A DNA stretch of 57,263 nucleotides from Verrucomicrobiota bacterium (GCA_017301975.1 JAFLEI010000041.1:1-57263), one strand, 5' to 3'. Positions 16,969 through 25,631 are shown, numbered from the stretch's first letter. Numbers and translations: made by a program. The notes: generated by a model not told the origin, from the sequence alone.

Positions 16969-17970
16969 ATGATGATTCTAAACAATCGAGTTTTCATGGC
17001 AGATGACAAACCCAGGTCGGGCGGCGACCTGACGAGCCGCTGTCATCCTATTTTCTTATGCTGCGTGCTGGTATTTCTCATGGCGGGCTCGTTGAGCGCG
17101 CAGCAGGGCACCCATGTCTCGGCGCGGTTTGCGGCGATCAAAGGTGTGGTGATGGTGTCCACCGTGGGCCTGGGTGAAAAGCAGGTACATAAGGGAGACA
17201 GCGTGCGATCGGGCACTGTCATCACCTGCGGGGCTGATTCGGGAGCTTCGCTGAAACCGATGCCGACGCTTCATGTGATTGTCTATCCGGACACAAAGGT
17301 GCGGTTTGATGGAGCTGATGTGCAGTCCGACGGGGGTGGCAGCGTGATGTGCACGATCCTCGCAGGAAAGGCTTTGTTTCACATGGACCAGCCGCCGCAG
17401 GGGCCCGAAGGAACTCCGAAAGAAACCCAGCCGGCCATCAAAGTGACGGTGGTGACTGATGAAGGGGTGATCGTCAACAAGATGGGCGGTCCGCCCGAGG
17501 CGACAGACACGACGCAGCCGGGGAACAAGGCCACTCAGCAAATCACTGCGGCGACATGGACGGTGCAGCATGACGAAGGCAGAACGGTGGTGGCGGTGGG
17601 TGAAGGCCTGAGCCATGTGAGCATCGGCAAAGGGGCGGCAGCTGGCGGTGGTGAGGTGGGCGGTCAGGTCAAGGTGCCTCAGGGTTCGGTGATCTGGCTG
17701 TTCAACCGTGGCGGAAAGATCGAGGCTGACCTGGTGGACACGCAGACCGGCAAGGTGACCAATCTCACGGGCGGCACCACGAGCGGGGGGAGCGATCTTC
17801 TGGCGCAGTCGAAGCAGCAGCTTGTGACGCCTTCATCCGGGGGCACAACAACCACGATCAGCAGCACGCCGACGAGCACGCCTGGGACGCAGCCCACGAA
17901 CACTTCATCGAATCCCGACCTGTCCACTCCGCAGAAACCCCTTCCGGTCGTTTCAGCCGACACCCCCTAA
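16969..17970 (+). CDS. Exported FecR-domain protein
   Basis: A 333-residue protein, probably periplasmic or surface-exposed. A hydrophobic signal segment (IFLCCVLVFLMAGSLSAQ) ends near residue 45. The following 90 residues fit a FecR-type beta domain: a GVVMVSTVG strand, KGDSVRSGTVITCGADSG, then VRFDGADVQ. The last 50 residues are Ser/Thr/Pro-rich and look like a flexible linker or stalk. Starts at 16969, 16972 and 16996 are all possible; 16996 leaves a more usual n-region. It lies 9 bp before the beta-barrel gene and opens the export operon, so a role as a periplasmic partner or surface scaffold of the exporter is plausible. The classic FecR sigma-regulator role is unlikely, because no sigma factor is adjacent and no cytoplasmic N-terminal domain is seen. 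Confidence 0.75.
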   Translation: MMILNNRVFMADDKPRSGGDLTSRCHPIFLCCVLVFLMAGSLSAQQGTHVSARFAAIKGVVMVSTVGLGEKQVHKGDSVRSGTVITCGADSGASLKPMPTLHVIVYPDTKVRFDGADVQSDGGGSVMCTILAGKALFHMDQPPQGPEGTPKETQPAIKVTVVTDEGVIVNKMGGPPEATDTTQPGNKATQQITAATWTVQHDEGRTVVAVGEGLSHVSIGKGAAAGGGEVGGQVKVPQGSVIWLFNRGGKIEADLVDTQTGKVTNLTGGTTSGGSDLLAQSKQQLVTPSSGGTTTTISSTPTSTPGTQPTNTSSNPDLSTPQKPLPVVSADTP

Positions 17971-17979
17971 AATCAGCCG

Positions 17980-19263
17980 ATGAAAATCCCCCCAACAACA
18001 TCGCTTCGACTTTCAGCCGCACTGGTCGTGTGCAGCCTGGTGTTGAATGCCGTGAACGCAGAAGGCCAGGAGACGCTGCGTGACGCAGCCGCGGCCACCC
18101 AGGCATCGCTTGCTTCACCGGCCTCTGAGAAGGTGCTCGACACGCTCGATGAGAACGACTCCGAGGACGTGTTTCTGGATGAGTTCATGAACTACCAGAT
18201 GAAGCTTCTGAAGAACTGGAAGCTGCGGGTTTTCACGTCAGGAACATGGCGCTACGACTCGAACGTGTTTCTGAGAAACACGAACGTTCAGCACGACATG
18301 ATGTGGAGCTTCAGCCCGGGCTTTCAATACTCCTATGGAGACGAACAGGCGAAGCTGCAGGTGCTGGCGGACTACAACGCGCAGTTCAATTTTTACGACA
18401 AGTTCAGCCAGCAAAACTCGCTTAATCATTTCCTGAAGCTGTCGCTGGCCTACCGGATGAAGAAGACATCGATCAAGCTCTCGGGGCTTTTTCATCAGGT
18501 GACCGGTGGTGATCTTGACGTGGGCGGGCAGGCGTCGCGCATTCAGTTCTCCCCGCAGCTGCAGGTCATGTATGAGGTTTCTGAGAAGGTGCGCGTAGGC
18601 CTCAACGGGCAGTTGCAGCAGACGCACTATGATGCCTTGCTCTCCTCCACCACGTATCGGTTTGGCGTGTTTGCGGACTATTCGTTTTCACCCCGGTTCC
18701 GGCTGGGCCTGCAGTTCAATGAGATGATTCAGGAAGTGGATCAGAGCGGCGGACAGTCCGGGCAGGACTACCTGGCACGCCTGGAGTACGAGGCATCAAA
18801 GAAGCTTTCGCTGTCGGGTTCGGCGGGTGTGCATATTCTGCACACGGCCTCCGCAGGTGATGCGACGCTGCCGCTGGGCACGATTGGATTCAAGTATGCG
18901 GCCAGCCCCAAGACGACGATGTATGCGAACCTGTATGCCCGGGCACAAAACTCCCCTTCCCTGGGCGGGCAGTACTTTCAGTCCGAGGGTGTGCTGATGG
19001 GGATCCAGCAGCAGCTGGGAACGAAGATCACGGTGGGCGCGGATTTTGGCTATGATTTCTCCGCCTATCACTCCTACCTCGCCGGAGTATCAGGGACGCG
19101 CAAAGACAACGTCCGATTCGCGCGGCCCTGGCTGAAGTATGCGCTGCAGCGTCATCTCTCTCTGGAGATTTTCTACCAGCACACCACCAACGACTCCACA
19201 GGCGTGGGCTCCCAGCCCTTCACACGAGACCTCGTGGGGGCCGGCATCACAGGTTCATGGTAG
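17980..19263 (+). CDS. Outer-membrane beta-barrel protein of the EPS export operon
   Basis: A 427-residue protein with an N-terminal signal peptide (LSAALVVCSLVLNAVNAEG) and then a region of alternating hydrophobic strands with many Tyr, Phe and Trp residues, ending in an aromatic-rich strand closing GAGITGSW. The terminal Trp fits an outer-membrane barrel signal. Repeating blocks such as KLSLSGSAGVHIL and TTMYANLYARAQ look like amphipathic strands. The gene follows FecR by 9 bp and precedes the OPX gene by 18 bp. In this position it could be the outer-membrane pore partner of the short OPX protein, as described for Wzp barrels in Myxococcus. That role is inferred from context; the barrel fold itself is well supported. 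Confidence 0.75.
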   Translation: MKIPPTTSLRLSAALVVCSLVLNAVNAEGQETLRDAAAATQASLASPASEKVLDTLDENDSEDVFLDEFMNYQMKLLKNWKLRVFTSGTWRYDSNVFLRNTNVQHDMMWSFSPGFQYSYGDEQAKLQVLADYNAQFNFYDKFSQQNSLNHFLKLSLAYRMKKTSIKLSGLFHQVTGGDLDVGGQASRIQFSPQLQVMYEVSEKVRVGLNGQLQQTHYDALLSSTTYRFGVFADYSFSPRFRLGLQFNEMIQEVDQSGGQSGQDYLARLEYEASKKLSLSGSAGVHILHTASAGDATLPLGTIGFKYAASPKTTMYANLYARAQNSPSLGGQYFQSEGVLMGIQQQLGTKITVGADFGYDFSAYHSYLAGVSGTRKDNVRFARPWLKYALQRHLSLEIFYQHTTNDSTGVGSQPFTRDLVGAGITGSW

Positions 19264-19281
19264 GAGCAAGCACCTTATTTT

Positions 19282-19950
19282 ATGATCACACACAAGAAAT
19301 CCTCATTCATGTCCGGCCGTGGCTGCCTGCGTGGCATCTGCGTGGCGCTGTTCTGCGCGGGCGCAGGCCCGGTGCTGAACGCGCAGCAACCTGCGGCGTT
19401 TCCTTCCAGCGCCCCGACCACCCAATCCGCGGAGAAAGCCGGGGTCCCGGCCGACTACCAGATCCGCGAGGGGGACATGGTTCAAGTTTCGGTGTTTGAC
19501 GAGCCTGAGCTGGCAGCGGGTGGGCGCGTGCGCAACGACGGGACCATCCAGTGTCCGCTGATCGGCGCGGTCAAGATCAAAGGCCTGAGCCAGATGGCGG
19601 CGGCCAGACTGATCGAAGAGGAGTACCGGAAGGACTATCTGGTGCATCCGGAAGTGAATCTGTTCGTTTCCCAGTTTTCGGTGCAGCGGATCACGATTCT
19701 CGGCCAGGTGCAGCGGCCGGGATCCCATGATCTGCAGGCGGAAAAAGACCTCACCATTCTGCAGGTGCTGGGACTGGCCGGCGGTCCGACGCGCATCGCC
19801 AATCTCAAGAAGGTGCTCGTGAAGCGCGTGGTGAACGGCCAGGAGAGAATTTTCAAAGTGGACGTCCAGAGCATGGCCTCCGGAAGTCAAACCATGATGT
19901 TTTATGTCCGTGAGGATGACGTCATCACCGTGCCAGAAAGCTTCTTTTAA
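19282..19950 (+). CDS. Short polysaccharide export (OPX/Wza-like) protein with SLBB domain
   Basis: A 222-residue exported protein. After a signal peptide (GICVALFCAGAGPVLNAQ) comes the Poly_export domain (YQIREGDMVQVSVFDEPEL, then DGTIQCPLIGAVKIKGLS) and one SLBB domain (ITILGQVQRPGSHDL). It ends EDDVITVPESFF, with no further SLBB repeat and no C-terminal amphipathic helix of the Wza type. It therefore cannot form the Wza outer-membrane helical barrel and should need a separate outer-membrane pore. No convincing lipobox is seen. It is directly upstream of the Wzz/BY-kinase gene. Confidence 0.92.
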   Translation: MITHKKSSFMSGRGCLRGICVALFCAGAGPVLNAQQPAAFPSSAPTTQSAEKAGVPADYQIREGDMVQVSVFDEPELAAGGRVRNDGTIQCPLIGAVKIKGLSQMAAARLIEEEYRKDYLVHPEVNLFVSQFSVQRITILGQVQRPGSHDLQAEKDLTILQVLGLAGGPTRIANLKKVLVKRVVNGQERIFKVDVQSMASGSQTMMFYVREDDVITVPESFF

Positions 19951-19954
19951 TCTT

Positions 19955-22192
19955 ATGCAAACAGCCCCCCTATCCCTGCACCAATCACCCCTCGTGATGC
20001 CGCAACGTCTGGGACCAGACGCTGAGGCAGCAACCTCGTTCATGAATCCAGCGCAGCTGATGGACGGAGTCCGTCGTCACAGCTGGATTCCAATCACCCT
20101 GGCCCTTTTTGGACTGATTCTGGGGTACGCCTACTTCAAACGCCAAAAGCCGGTGTATGAAGCGGTGAGCGTGGCCCAGTTTGGCTCCGAGCAGAATTCC
20201 CTGCTGGGATTGAACAGCATGAGCACTCCCGGGCTTGGAGATGAAAAATCCGTCAACACGCTGATCCAGGCCGCCAAAAGCCGCGAAGTCATCGGGCGCG
20301 TGGTGTCTGAACTGAAGCTGACCCGGCTGGCCGGTTTTTCAGGAGGTCATCCCCAAAACTCCAAGGAAGCGCATGAAAATGCGGTTTCCATCGTGAGCAC
20401 GATGATCCGCATCAGCCTGCGCAAAGACACACGGCTGATCGATTTCAATGTCACAGGAGCCGATCCGGAGCAGGTGGCGTCACTGTCCAATCAGGCAGTG
20501 CTCAGCCTGGTGGCAGAATTGGAAAGTCAAAAAAGCAAGACGATGCAGGGAGCGATCCAGGCGCTTGTGGCCGAGGGGCAGCGCCTGCAGGACAAACTGA
20601 AGAAGTCAGAGATCGCGATGCACGATTACAAGCGCACCAACCAGGCGATCTCGCTTGATGAGCGGAAGGACCTTGTGCTGACGAAACTGAAGGAACTTGG
20701 TTCCGAGCTGAATCAGCAGTCCAAGGAGCGCCTGACCCTGGAAACCCAACTGCAAGCCTGCAAGGAAGAGAAGCTTCCCCGGGACGAACTGCTGAACCTG
20801 CCCACCATCGCCAGCCATCCCAAGGTCGCGGGCATTCTCACGCAGCTCAGCAATCAGAAATCAGCCCTGGCCCTGCTTTCGGAACGATACAAGCCCAAGC
20901 ATCCCAAATATGAGGCGGTGCAGTCGGTGATCACCAATCAGGAACAACAGCTCACGACGATCCTTGCCGACGCCGTGCATCTGCTGGAATCGAGCTGCGT
21001 TCATGCCCGTGAGCTGGAGCGCCGGCTGCAGGAGCAGCTCAAAAAGCAGGAGTCTGAAGCGCTCGATCTGGAGCAGCTGGCGGTGCAGTACAACGTGCTG
21101 AAACGTGAGATGGAGTCCGACCAGGCGGTGTATGAATCGGTGCTGACACGCATCAAGCAGGTGGATGTATCCAAAGGAATGGAGACGCCGCCGATCTGGG
21201 TGCATCAACTGGCCATGGTGCCAGGAGAACCGGTTTCTCCAAACGCGAAGAAGGTGGTGGGCAGCTCAACGGCCGGAGGGTTCATGCTGGGCCTGGCCAT
21301 CATTGGTCTCATCGTGATGCAGGACCGCTCCATCCGATCGGTTGAAGATGCACGGCAGAAGCTGCGTGTGCCGGTTCTCGGCATGATCGCGAATCTTCCG
21401 CACCATCCTGACACCAAGGATCAGCGTTCGAAGGAGCATGACTACTCCCAGGGCCTGACCCCTGCACTGATCGCGCACAAGGCGGTCGCAGAGAGCTTCC
21501 GTGAGTTTCGCGCCATCATCGCGCGGATGGCGAAAAGCCCGCAGACCTGCCACATGGTGGTCAGCGCCGTTCCCGACGAAGGAAAGACGTTTGTCTCCAC
21601 TCATCTTGCCGTCAGCCTTGCCAGCCAGGGCTACCGCACGCTGCTGATCGACATGGATCTTCGGCGCTCGCAACTGGCGCAGGTGTTCGGCATTCCCGCG
21701 AGCCGCAAAGGCGTGATCGACCTGCTGCTGGAGGAAGCATCTTTTGCGGAGGTCTGCCTGAGCGGCGGGATCGCCCATCTTGCCATCATGCCAGCTGGAA
21801 AGCGGGTCGCCAATCCTGCTGAACTGCTGTCCACCTGCGGCGTTGAAAGGCTCAAGGAAATGGCCTTCGCAGCGGGCTTTGACCGCATCGTCATCGACAC
21901 GGCGCCGTTGATCCCGGTGAATGACACGCTGGAACTTGGCGGACTGGCCGACAGCACCTTCCTGGTTGTGCGGTGCAACCGGACGCCTTCCGACATCATC
22001 CAGGAAGCGATTCGCAAGCTGCAGCAGACGGGCATTCCGCTGTCGGGCCTGGTGCTGAACCGGCTGGCCCAGCGCACACGCAGCTACGACTATTACTACC
22101 ACCGGTCCTATTACAAAGCCGGTGAGGGTGAGGAGTCCGCGCCCCTGCGCCCTAGCACCCGCGGATTGAACCCACCTACCAGAATGGGCTAA
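19955..22192 (+). CDS. Wzz-type chain-length regulator fused to a BY-kinase (Wzc-like)
   Basis: A 745-residue inner-membrane polysaccharide co-polymerase with an autokinase. The start is ATG 19955, just after the OPX stop; an in-frame ATG at 19904 lies inside the upstream gene. One membrane segment lies near 45-62 and a second near 432-455, preceded by a Pro-rich GEPVSPNAKK, with a long coiled-coil periplasmic part between. The kinase has Walker A VPDEGKTF near 538-545, Walker A' LLIDMDLRR near 563-571 and Walker B IVIDTAPL near 644. A tyrosine cluster (SYDYYYHRSYY, about 711-721) is the usual autophosphorylation tail. It should control chain length and export together with the OPX protein. 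Confidence 0.93.
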   Translation: MQTAPLSLHQSPLVMPQRLGPDAEAATSFMNPAQLMDGVRRHSWIPITLALFGLILGYAYFKRQKPVYEAVSVAQFGSEQNSLLGLNSMSTPGLGDEKSVNTLIQAAKSREVIGRVVSELKLTRLAGFSGGHPQNSKEAHENAVSIVSTMIRISLRKDTRLIDFNVTGADPEQVASLSNQAVLSLVAELESQKSKTMQGAIQALVAEGQRLQDKLKKSEIAMHDYKRTNQAISLDERKDLVLTKLKELGSELNQQSKERLTLETQLQACKEEKLPRDELLNLPTIASHPKVAGILTQLSNQKSALALLSERYKPKHPKYEAVQSVITNQEQQLTTILADAVHLLESSCVHARELERRLQEQLKKQESEALDLEQLAVQYNVLKREMESDQAVYESVLTRIKQVDVSKGMETPPIWVHQLAMVPGEPVSPNAKKVVGSSTAGGFMLGLAIIGLIVMQDRSIRSVEDARQKLRVPVLGMIANLPHHPDTKDQRSKEHDYSQGLTPALIAHKAVAESFREFRAIIARMAKSPQTCHMVVSAVPDEGKTFVSTHLAVSLASQGYRTLLIDMDLRRSQLAQVFGIPASRKGVIDLLLEEASFAEVCLSGGIAHLAIMPAGKRVANPAELLSTCGVERLKEMAFAAGFDRIVIDTAPLIPVNDTLELGGLADSTFLVVRCNRTPSDIIQEAIRKLQQTGIPLSGLVLNRLAQRTRSYDYYYHRSYYKAGEGEESAPLRPSTRGLNPPTRMG

Positions 22193-22254
22193 AAGAAGGC
22201 CATGCGGCTGGAGAAATCCGGCGCATGTCACGAAGACGAGATCATTTCATTGCA

Positions 22255-22292
22255 AGCCGTGTGCGCCGTTTGAATGGCCACACGGCTTTTTT
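22255..22292 (+). terminator. Intrinsic terminator of the EPS export operon
   Basis: AGCCGTGTG at 22255-22263 pairs perfectly with CACACGGCT at 22279-22287; the 15-base loop can add a short GCC/GGC stem, and T22287-T22292 gives a six-base T tract. It lies 62 bases past the kinase stop, as expected for a Rho-independent terminator. Confidence 0.85.
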
Positions 22293-22421
22293 GTGGGTGT
22301 GCGGGCAGGCGTTGGAGGTGGGATGCTGCGGTGTTGAGAAAGGAGGGGAGGATCAATGGTGGTCGTTTGAGGACCGAGTGCGCTGGAGAAATGGAAATTC
22401 CAATCTATAGCGGGGCAAGGA

Positions 22422-22504
22422 GACAGGATTCACAAGAGAACAGGATGCACTCAGGATTTCCCGGCAGCGAATCCTGTGAATTCGGTCATCCTGAGAGTCC
22501 TGTC
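22422..22504. repeat. Inverted array of ACAGGAT motifs
   Basis: The left half carries GACAGGATTCAC, AACAGGATGC and TCAGGATTTC; the right half carries GAATCCTGTG, TCATCCTGAG and GAGTCCTGTC, the reverse complement of the same unit. The whole can fold as a long imperfect hairpin around GGCAGC near 22463-22468. It looks like a dispersed intergenic repeat, not coding sequence. Confidence 0.6.
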
Positions 22505-22741
22505 CTAATCGGGGCGATCTTTCGGAGCGGCCTCCATGCGAATGGCTGAAATTTTTCATACCATGTCCTACCATCGCAGACGAAAGCGAATCTTGAGGCG
22601 GGCGCGTCTGCTGCGATGCCGGGCTCGGACGGTACTGGAAGCGGCCGGTCTGACTGACGTGGCGCCTCTTGCGCGTGCTTTCCGTCAGGAAATGGACGGC
22701 GGCCTTTGGGGGAGCCTGCGACGCTGCAGACCCGAAGCTGC

Positions 22742-22760
22742 GGACCCGCGCAGCGGGTCC
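22742..22760. repeat. Perfect small palindrome next to TCCCTACCAG
   Basis: GGACCCGC at 22742-22749 and GCGGGTCC at 22753-22760 pair perfectly around GCA. It is followed by CTACCAG and then GTGGGACGCG, words that recur in another arrangement in the hairpin at 25331-25383, so the two may belong to one repeat family. Confidence 0.5.
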
Positions 22761-23120
22761 CTACCAGCCCAGTGGGACGCGGGCGCCTGGGGGGGGGATT
22801 GTGCTGGGCGCGGCTGAGGAATCCTCATCACACGGGAGGCTGATGACACCGGTGTTTTCCGCCTTTTTGACAGCATCCGCTGCCTGGCGGGGCGATGGCA
22901 GATTGTGCATGGCTTTCGCCACCTGCCACCGGGAGAAGAAAGGAGCTTTGCGGGCGACTCGATGGCTGGGTTGGGTCAGCTCAGCGAGAGGGCCGGTTTT
23001 CCAAGGGATTGTGGCGTTAGAGACTGCGCAGTGGCGGCTTGGAACGTGGGGGGCTTTTCCAATCCCGGTACCTGGCCAGTGCCGCTCCTTGTGGGGCGGC
23101 GCATCGTCTCCGGCGCTGAC

Positions 23121-23774
23121 TTATGCAGCTTGGAAAGACTGGTTGCCGCCGGCGAGGAGTCCGTGCTCGACGCAGTAGCGGGCGATTTTTGCGCCTGAAT
23201 CGATGCCGGTTTTCTTCCAGATGTTGTGTTTGTGCACCGAAACGGTCTTGGCGGAAAGGCTGAGATCCAAGGAGATGGCTTTGAGGCTCTTCCCATGGGC
23301 GAGCTGGAGGAAAATTTCGAACTCACGGCTGCTGAGCACCTTGTGAAGTTCTTTGCCGCCCGCCGGGAGTCTCACCGCGTTTTCAGCGAAGGACTGCGCG
23401 ACGCTGCGTGAGAGGTATTTTTTTCCACGCAGGGCGTAGTTGATGGCGGTGACGATCTCTCCGGGAGGAGAATCCTTGGCCACGTAGCCGCAGGCACCCG
23501 CCTTCAACGCCCGTTCAATCCAGAGGGCTTGAATGTGCATGCTGACGACGATGCAGGCGGGAGAGGGCATGGCGGCGGCGAAATCTGCGAGCAGCGTGAG
23601 GCCGGAACAGTCGGCCATCTCAAGATCAATGAGGACAACGTCGAAGTTATGCCTGGAGGACTGTTCACGGGCTTTTTCCGCGCTGGTAACCACTATAATT
23701 TCAAAGTCTTTGAACATGAGCCGGAGGTACTGACCCAGCGTCTCTGCAAACATGGCGTGATCATCGACGAGCAT
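23121..23774 (-). CDS. LuxR/NarL-type response regulator
   Basis: A 217-residue two-component regulator. The receiver has the acidic pair at D4-D5, the phospho-acceptor D50 in VVLIDLEM, the switch residue S78 and K100 in GYVAKD. A LuxR-type helix-turn-helix lies at about 150-215 (LSSREFEIFLQLAHG, then SAKTVSVHKHNIWKK). ATG 23774 is the only standard start, although the frame stays open upstream and would read ISISTKKI before it; most relatives have two or three residues more before the first strand, so a rare start such as ATT cannot be excluded. No histidine kinase is adjacent. It faces away from the next gene, and control of the EPS or exosortase genes is only a contextual guess. Confidence 0.9.
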   Translation of the reverse strand: MLVDDHAMFAETLGQYLRLMFKDFEIIVVTSAEKAREQSSRHNFDVVLIDLEMADCSGLTLLADFAAAMPSPACIVVSMHIQALWIERALKAGACGYVAKDSPPGEIVTAINYALRGKKYLSRSVAQSFAENAVRLPAGGKELHKVLSSREFEIFLQLAHGKSLKAISLDLSLSAKTVSVHKHNIWKKTGIDSGAKIARYCVEHGLLAGGNQSFQAA

Positions 23775-24448
23775 GATTTTTTTAGTAGATATAGAAATTT
23801 TTGTTTGAGTGGAGTGAGGCTTGGACGCTCTATGACTTGTGGACGGCGCAATCGGTCTGACTGCTATGGTTGGTATATTTGTATGGTCTGTCTTATATTG
23901 CCGCTAAATTAAGTTTTATTTATTTAGAGGCGCTCACACCCCATTCTAAGTGGAAGTTTAAGCCAAAAGGGCCGCAGGATGAGGGATTACCCGATAGGGA
24001 TTTAGAATTCCCTGCGCGAGGGGCGAATTACTCCAATCACTCCAACTTCACAAATATTCAGGAGGCCATGGTGAGGTGGTTGATTGGTTCACAGCTTATT
24101 AAGCCTCCGCTTAGGCAAATCCAAGAAAGGGGTTTAATGACCCGCAATCGTGAAGGCGATATTGTACGGCAATCCACCTTCCAAGTTTAGCGTCCCACCT
24201 TCAGATCTGGGGCCGAGATAAAAACGCATTTCTGCACTCATGCCAGCCAGCTCCAGCCCTTTGCCGTTGCATTCCCCTAGCTGGTCAACTGCGCCCGCCA
24301 AGCATCCGCAGCACTCCAGCCCTTTTCCATCATCCCGTCCTGCCATGAGCTCCCTGACTCCCCACTGCGTGCTGCCTGCTCTGGGTGACACCGCCGCTGT
24401 GGAGACCGCAATGAGCGCCTAGACGGAGGCCCCCTGCCCTTTACCGAC
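23775..24448. other. AT-rich divergent intergenic region between two regulators
   Basis: The first 300 bases or so are clearly AT-richer than the surrounding DNA, with runs such as TTATTTATTTAG near 23916-23927. This is the shared upstream region of the two LuxR-type genes and must hold their promoters, but I could not fix -35/-10 boxes. Small open frames (for example 24240-24422 plus and 24134-24391 minus) have no recognisable content and are not called. Confidence 0.5.
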
Positions 24449-25087
24449 ATGAACATGCCTAACTGTGTGCTGTTTCACCCGAGCGAGTTCACTCGTTCGA
24501 GCTGGAAATTATTGCTCAAGAAGATTCTGCCCGAGTGCAGAACGACTGAAGCTTCCAATGTGGAGGAAGTCAGACAGGCCGCCAACCAGGGGCTGGTGAG
24601 CCTGCTGATGATGGAGTTCCATCCGCGTGACATGGATCACGGAATCGACGCCTTGAAGGCGGTGATCGCGCTGACGGGAGGAAAGCATCTCATGATCATC
24701 TGCGGCCCGCCAGCGCCGGTCACGACGCGAACGGCGATGCAAGCGGGAGCCAGCGTGTGCCTGGGCTGCAATGAGTCGGTGGAAGAACTGAAGCGCGCCC
24801 TGCAAGCAGCCTTGGAGGGAGTGCCGTACATGTCGAGCGAGCTGGCGTCCGTTTTGTCCAGATCCATCACTCCCACCGCCACCAGTCTTGAGGAAGATGA
24901 AGCGTCCCAGTATGCGCTCTCGATGAGAGAAGAAGAGGTGCTCGATCTGCTGGTGTCCGGCTTGCGTCCCAGCCAGGTGGCGAGCCGCCTGGGGCTGAGC
25001 ATGAAGACGATTTCAAGCCACAAACGCAATGCTCTGGGCAAGCTGGGGGTGTCGAACATATTGGAAGCTGTACGAATCTGGATCTGA
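24449..25087 (+). CDS. LuxR-type regulator with a degenerate receiver domain
   Basis: A 212-residue protein with the length and layout of a NarL-family response regulator. The C-terminal LuxR helix-turn-helix is well kept (MREEEVLDLLVSGLRPSQVA, then MKTISSHKRNALGKL at about 185-199). The receiver-like first 120 residues have lost the usual chemistry: the acidic pair is replaced by HPSE at 10-13, the phosphorylated Asp position is E56 in LLMMEFHP, and the switch Thr/Ser and the Lys (C107 or G106 here) are absent. It therefore should not be phosphorylated in the normal way; Glu at the Asp position could mimic the active state. ATG 24455 is an alternative start. It is divergent from the canonical regulator and upstream of the PEP-CTERM and exosortase genes. 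Confidence 0.85.
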   Translation: MNMPNCVLFHPSEFTRSSWKLLLKKILPECRTTEASNVEEVRQAANQGLVSLLMMEFHPRDMDHGIDALKAVIALTGGKHLMIICGPPAPVTTRTAMQAGASVCLGCNESVEELKRALQAALEGVPYMSSELASVLSRSITPTATSLEEDEASQYALSMREEEVLDLLVSGLRPSQVASRLGLSMKTISSHKRNALGKLGVSNILEAVRIWI

Positions 25088-25330
25088 GGTGTGCGGTCCT
25101 GCACGCCGTAGCGATTCGAGAGTGCGGATGCCCGATGGGCTTCTGGGTGTGGTGCTGTGGTGGGGAGCTGCAAGGGTGTCTGGAAAGCTTCGTTCCAGCA
25201 TGGACTCGGGGGTGTGGTTTCGCAGGGCAAGCGGCGATCCACGTCCTGCGGCGGATTGTTGAGTCGTACGGGCGTCGTGCCACAGAAGGCTGCAGGGACT
25301 GCACACTTTTTTGGGTGGCCTGCGGGTGTG

Positions 25331-25383
25331 GCAGCCCCGGAAGTGGGACGCGCGCAACGCTTCCCTACCAGTCCTGGGGCTGC
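25331..25383. repeat. Long-armed hairpin repeat
   Basis: GCAGCCCC at 25331-25338 pairs perfectly with GGGGCTGC at 25376-25383. The interior contains AGTGGGACGCG and TTCCCTACCAG, both words also present near 22742-22785, and GGAAG/CTTCC can form an inner stem. Confidence 0.5.
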
Positions 25384-25631
25384 GCGGCGTGATGGCCAGT
25401 TCGGGAATCGGTTACGTGAGATGCCATGTCCAGATCAGTTCTGGCGGCACGCCATGGCAGGAGCTCGCGCCCGGCGTGGGCCACGTGCCGCAGCATCAAA
25501 TTCCGCGCTCTGAAAAGGTGCAGTTGCAAGCATCTTCCCGAGGAGATCGAGTCAGAAATGAAGATGGGGGATGCGAGCAGCAAGCAATTAAAGAAATCGC
25601 TTTTTTTCGCTAAAGATCTCAGGAGTTATGA

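Larger units (their letters stand above)
22293..23120 (+). other. Large non-coding gap with small repeats
   Basis: Several short open frames occur on both strands but none has recognisable protein content or good codon structure, so none is called. The gap contains the ACAGGAT array at 22422-22504 and the palindrome at 22742-22760. The rest shows no RNA gene or decayed gene that I can identify. Confidence 0.5.

Noticed and set aside
22669..23178. A 169-codon open frame in the gap before the response regulator
   Set aside because: The translation has no recognisable domain, partly overlaps the regulator gene on the other strand and covers palindromic repeats; most likely a chance frame.
24134..24422. 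Small open frames on both strands in the regulator spacer
   Set aside because: They have no recognisable content, no ribosome binding site and overlap each other.
25448..25470. Possible sigma-54 promoter (GGCACG-like) upstream of the PEP-CTERM gene
   Set aside because: The GG and GC elements are not separated by the required ten bases, so it does not fit the consensus.
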